Source: Blastococcus aurantiacus (GTDB lineage: Bacteria; Actinomycetota; Actinomycetes; Mycobacteriales; Geodermatophilaceae). Taken from it: DNA of 64,000 bases. A program made the translations under genes and the position numbers. Positions within the stretch are counted from its first letter, which is position 1. Each line of letters opens with the position of its first letter. Location of the stretch: the NCBI RefSeq assembly GCF_900102425.1, contig NZ_FNBT01000007.1, positions 124,001 to 188,000 on the forward strand, written 5' to 3'. Under the pieces are notes generated by a model. The model saw only the letters and a program-made list of their open reading frames with translations, was not told the DNA's origin and ran no database searches. Below, in pieces: positions 63,209 through 64,000 of the stretch.

Positions 63209-64000
63209 CGCCCACCGAGCTCTCGGCCCGCCTCCGCGAGGTGGTCGGGGAAGCGGGCCTGGTGACCGAGCCCGACCAGCTGGCCGGGTACCTGACCGAC
63301 TGGCGCGACGCGTACCGCGGGAACGCGGCGGTCGTCGTCCGGCCGGCCACGACGGCGGAGGTCGCGGCCGTGGTCTCGCTCTGCCGGGACGCCGGCGTCG
63401 CGCTGGTGCCGCAGGGCGGCAACACGGGGCTGTGCGGCGGAGCGGTGCCGGACGCCTCCGGCGACCAGGTCGTGCTGTCGCTGACGCGCCTGCGCCGGAT
63501 CCGCGAGGTGGACCCCGCGAACCAGACGATCACGGTGGAGGCCGGCGTCGTGCTGCAGCAGGTCCAGCAGGCCGCAGCAGCCGTCGACCGGTTCTTCCCC
63601 CTCTCGCTGGGCGCCGAGGGCAGCTGCACGATCGGCGGCAACCTGTCCACGAACGCCGGCGGGACGGGGGTGCTCCGCTACGGCACCATGCGCGACCTCA
63701 CCTTGGGCCTGGAGGTGGTCCTGCCCGACGGCCGGATCTGGCACGGTCTCCGCGGGCTGCGCAAGGACAACACCGGCTACGACCTCAAGCACCTGTTCAT
63801 CGGCGCGGAGGGCACGCTCGGGGTGATCACAGCGGCGGTGCTGAAGCTGTACCCGGCCCTGCACGGCCGGGCGACGGCGTGGATCGCGCTGCCCTCGCCG
63901 CAGGCCGCCGTCGACCTCATCGAGATCCTCCGGGCACGGGGCGGGGACCGGCTGACCGCCTTCGAGATCATGTCCCGGCAGAGCGTCGACTTCGTGCTCC
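63205..64000 (+). CDS. FAD-linked oxidase (GlcD / D-2-hydroxyacid dehydrogenase type), 3' end outside
   Basis: The visible 265 residues form the PCMH-type FAD domain: VVVRPATTAEVAAVV, VALVPQGGNTGLCGGAVPD, AEGSCTIGGNLSTNAGG, RYGTMRDLTLGLEVVLPDG and GYDLKHLFIGAEGTLGVITAA. This fits glycolate oxidase GlcD, D-lactate or D-2-hydroxyglutarate dehydrogenases; GLRKDNTGYDLKHLFIG is typical of the D-2-hydroxyglutarate/D-lactate branch. The ATG overlaps the mqo stop. The gene continues past the window edge, so the substrate-binding half is not visible. Confidence 0.88.
   Translation, partial: MTPTELSARLREVVGEAGLVTEPDQLAGYLTDWRDAYRGNAAVVVRPATTAEVAAVVSLCRDAGVALVPQGGNTGLCGGAVPDASGDQVVLSLTRLRRIREVDPANQTITVEAGVVLQQVQQAAAAVDRFFPLSLGAEGSCTIGGNLSTNAGGTGVLRYGTMRDLTLGLEVVLPDGRIWHGLRGLRKDNTGYDLKHLFIGAEGTLGVITAAVLKLYPALHGRATAWIALPSPQAAVDLIEILRARGGDRLTAFEIMSRQSVDFVL

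Overview
The window is very GC-rich chromosomal DNA, and its gene order and regulatory signals are those of a high-GC actinobacterium. The pyrD-pyrF-mihF-gmk-rpoZ-coaBC-metK-priA, def-fmt-rsmB and rpe-ribD-ribE-ribBA-ribH-hisE-hisG orders, mycobacterial-type SOS boxes, TANNNT -10 boxes six bases before start codons, an LAxTG cell-wall sorting signal and a DUF222/HNH '13E12' gene all fit. I would guess the Geodermatophilaceae (Blastococcus, Geodermatophilus, Modestobacter) from overall similarity, but the sequence alone does not prove it. I see no rRNA, tRNA, CRISPR array, insertion sequence or phage block.

Bases 1-11700 carry housekeeping genes: pyrimidine synthesis (pyrD cut by the window edge, pyrF), the mIHF nucleoid protein, guanylate kinase, RNA polymerase omega, coenzyme A and SAM synthesis, a helicase-degenerate PriA, an Asp/Glu racemase-like protein and the translationally coupled def-fmt-rsmB set. 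Bases 11700-15450 are accessory: a DUF222/HNH gene with an SOS box on its start codon, a cold-shock-like protein, and three tandem related membrane proteins, one of them frameshifted. Bases 15500-20900 hold the riboflavin operon running into hisE and hisG.

Bases 20900-33500 are mixed: a phosphoribosyltransferase, an SSI-like lipoprotein, a possible purine-nitrogen island (AllH-like DUF2877 protein, PucR regulator, adenosine-deaminase-family protein with a changed active-site Asp), short-chain dehydrogenases, a fusion of an XRE DNA-binding domain to a MurA-type enzyme beside its own likely operator, transporters and small proteins, and a small protein under a second perfect SOS box. Bases 33800-38300 encode one 1474-residue secreted, wall-anchored nuclease/5'-nucleotidase behind a PHO-box-like site, suggesting phosphate scavenging. 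Bases 38300-50600 hold malQ, the helicase hrpB, a LysE-family pseudogene, an LLM oxidoreductase coupled to a trehalose-synthase-like enzyme, two coupled TauE/SafE permeases and other small genes.

Bases 50183-64000 form an aldarate (glucarate/galactarate) catabolic locus. A tripartite tricarboxylate-type transporter (tctCBA plus a universal stress protein) is transcribed leftward. A LysR regulator and the enzymes kdgD, gudD, a galactarate/talarate dehydratase and 2-oxoglutarate semialdehyde dehydrogenase run rightward and would convert the sugar acids to 2-oxoglutarate. The two arms have nearly matching promoters, each preceded by inverted repeats, so the LysR protein probably controls both. 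The catabolic operon continues through overlapping stop/start codons into a DcsG-like ATP-grasp ligase, an AEC permease, malate:quinone oxidoreductase and a GlcD-type flavoprotein that leaves the window.

Two genome-wide habits stand out. Many genes look leaderless, with a -10 hexamer exactly six bases before the start codon. Four genes end in a recurring 3' hairpin that opens with (A)GAAGGACC and whose stems differ by compensating changes.
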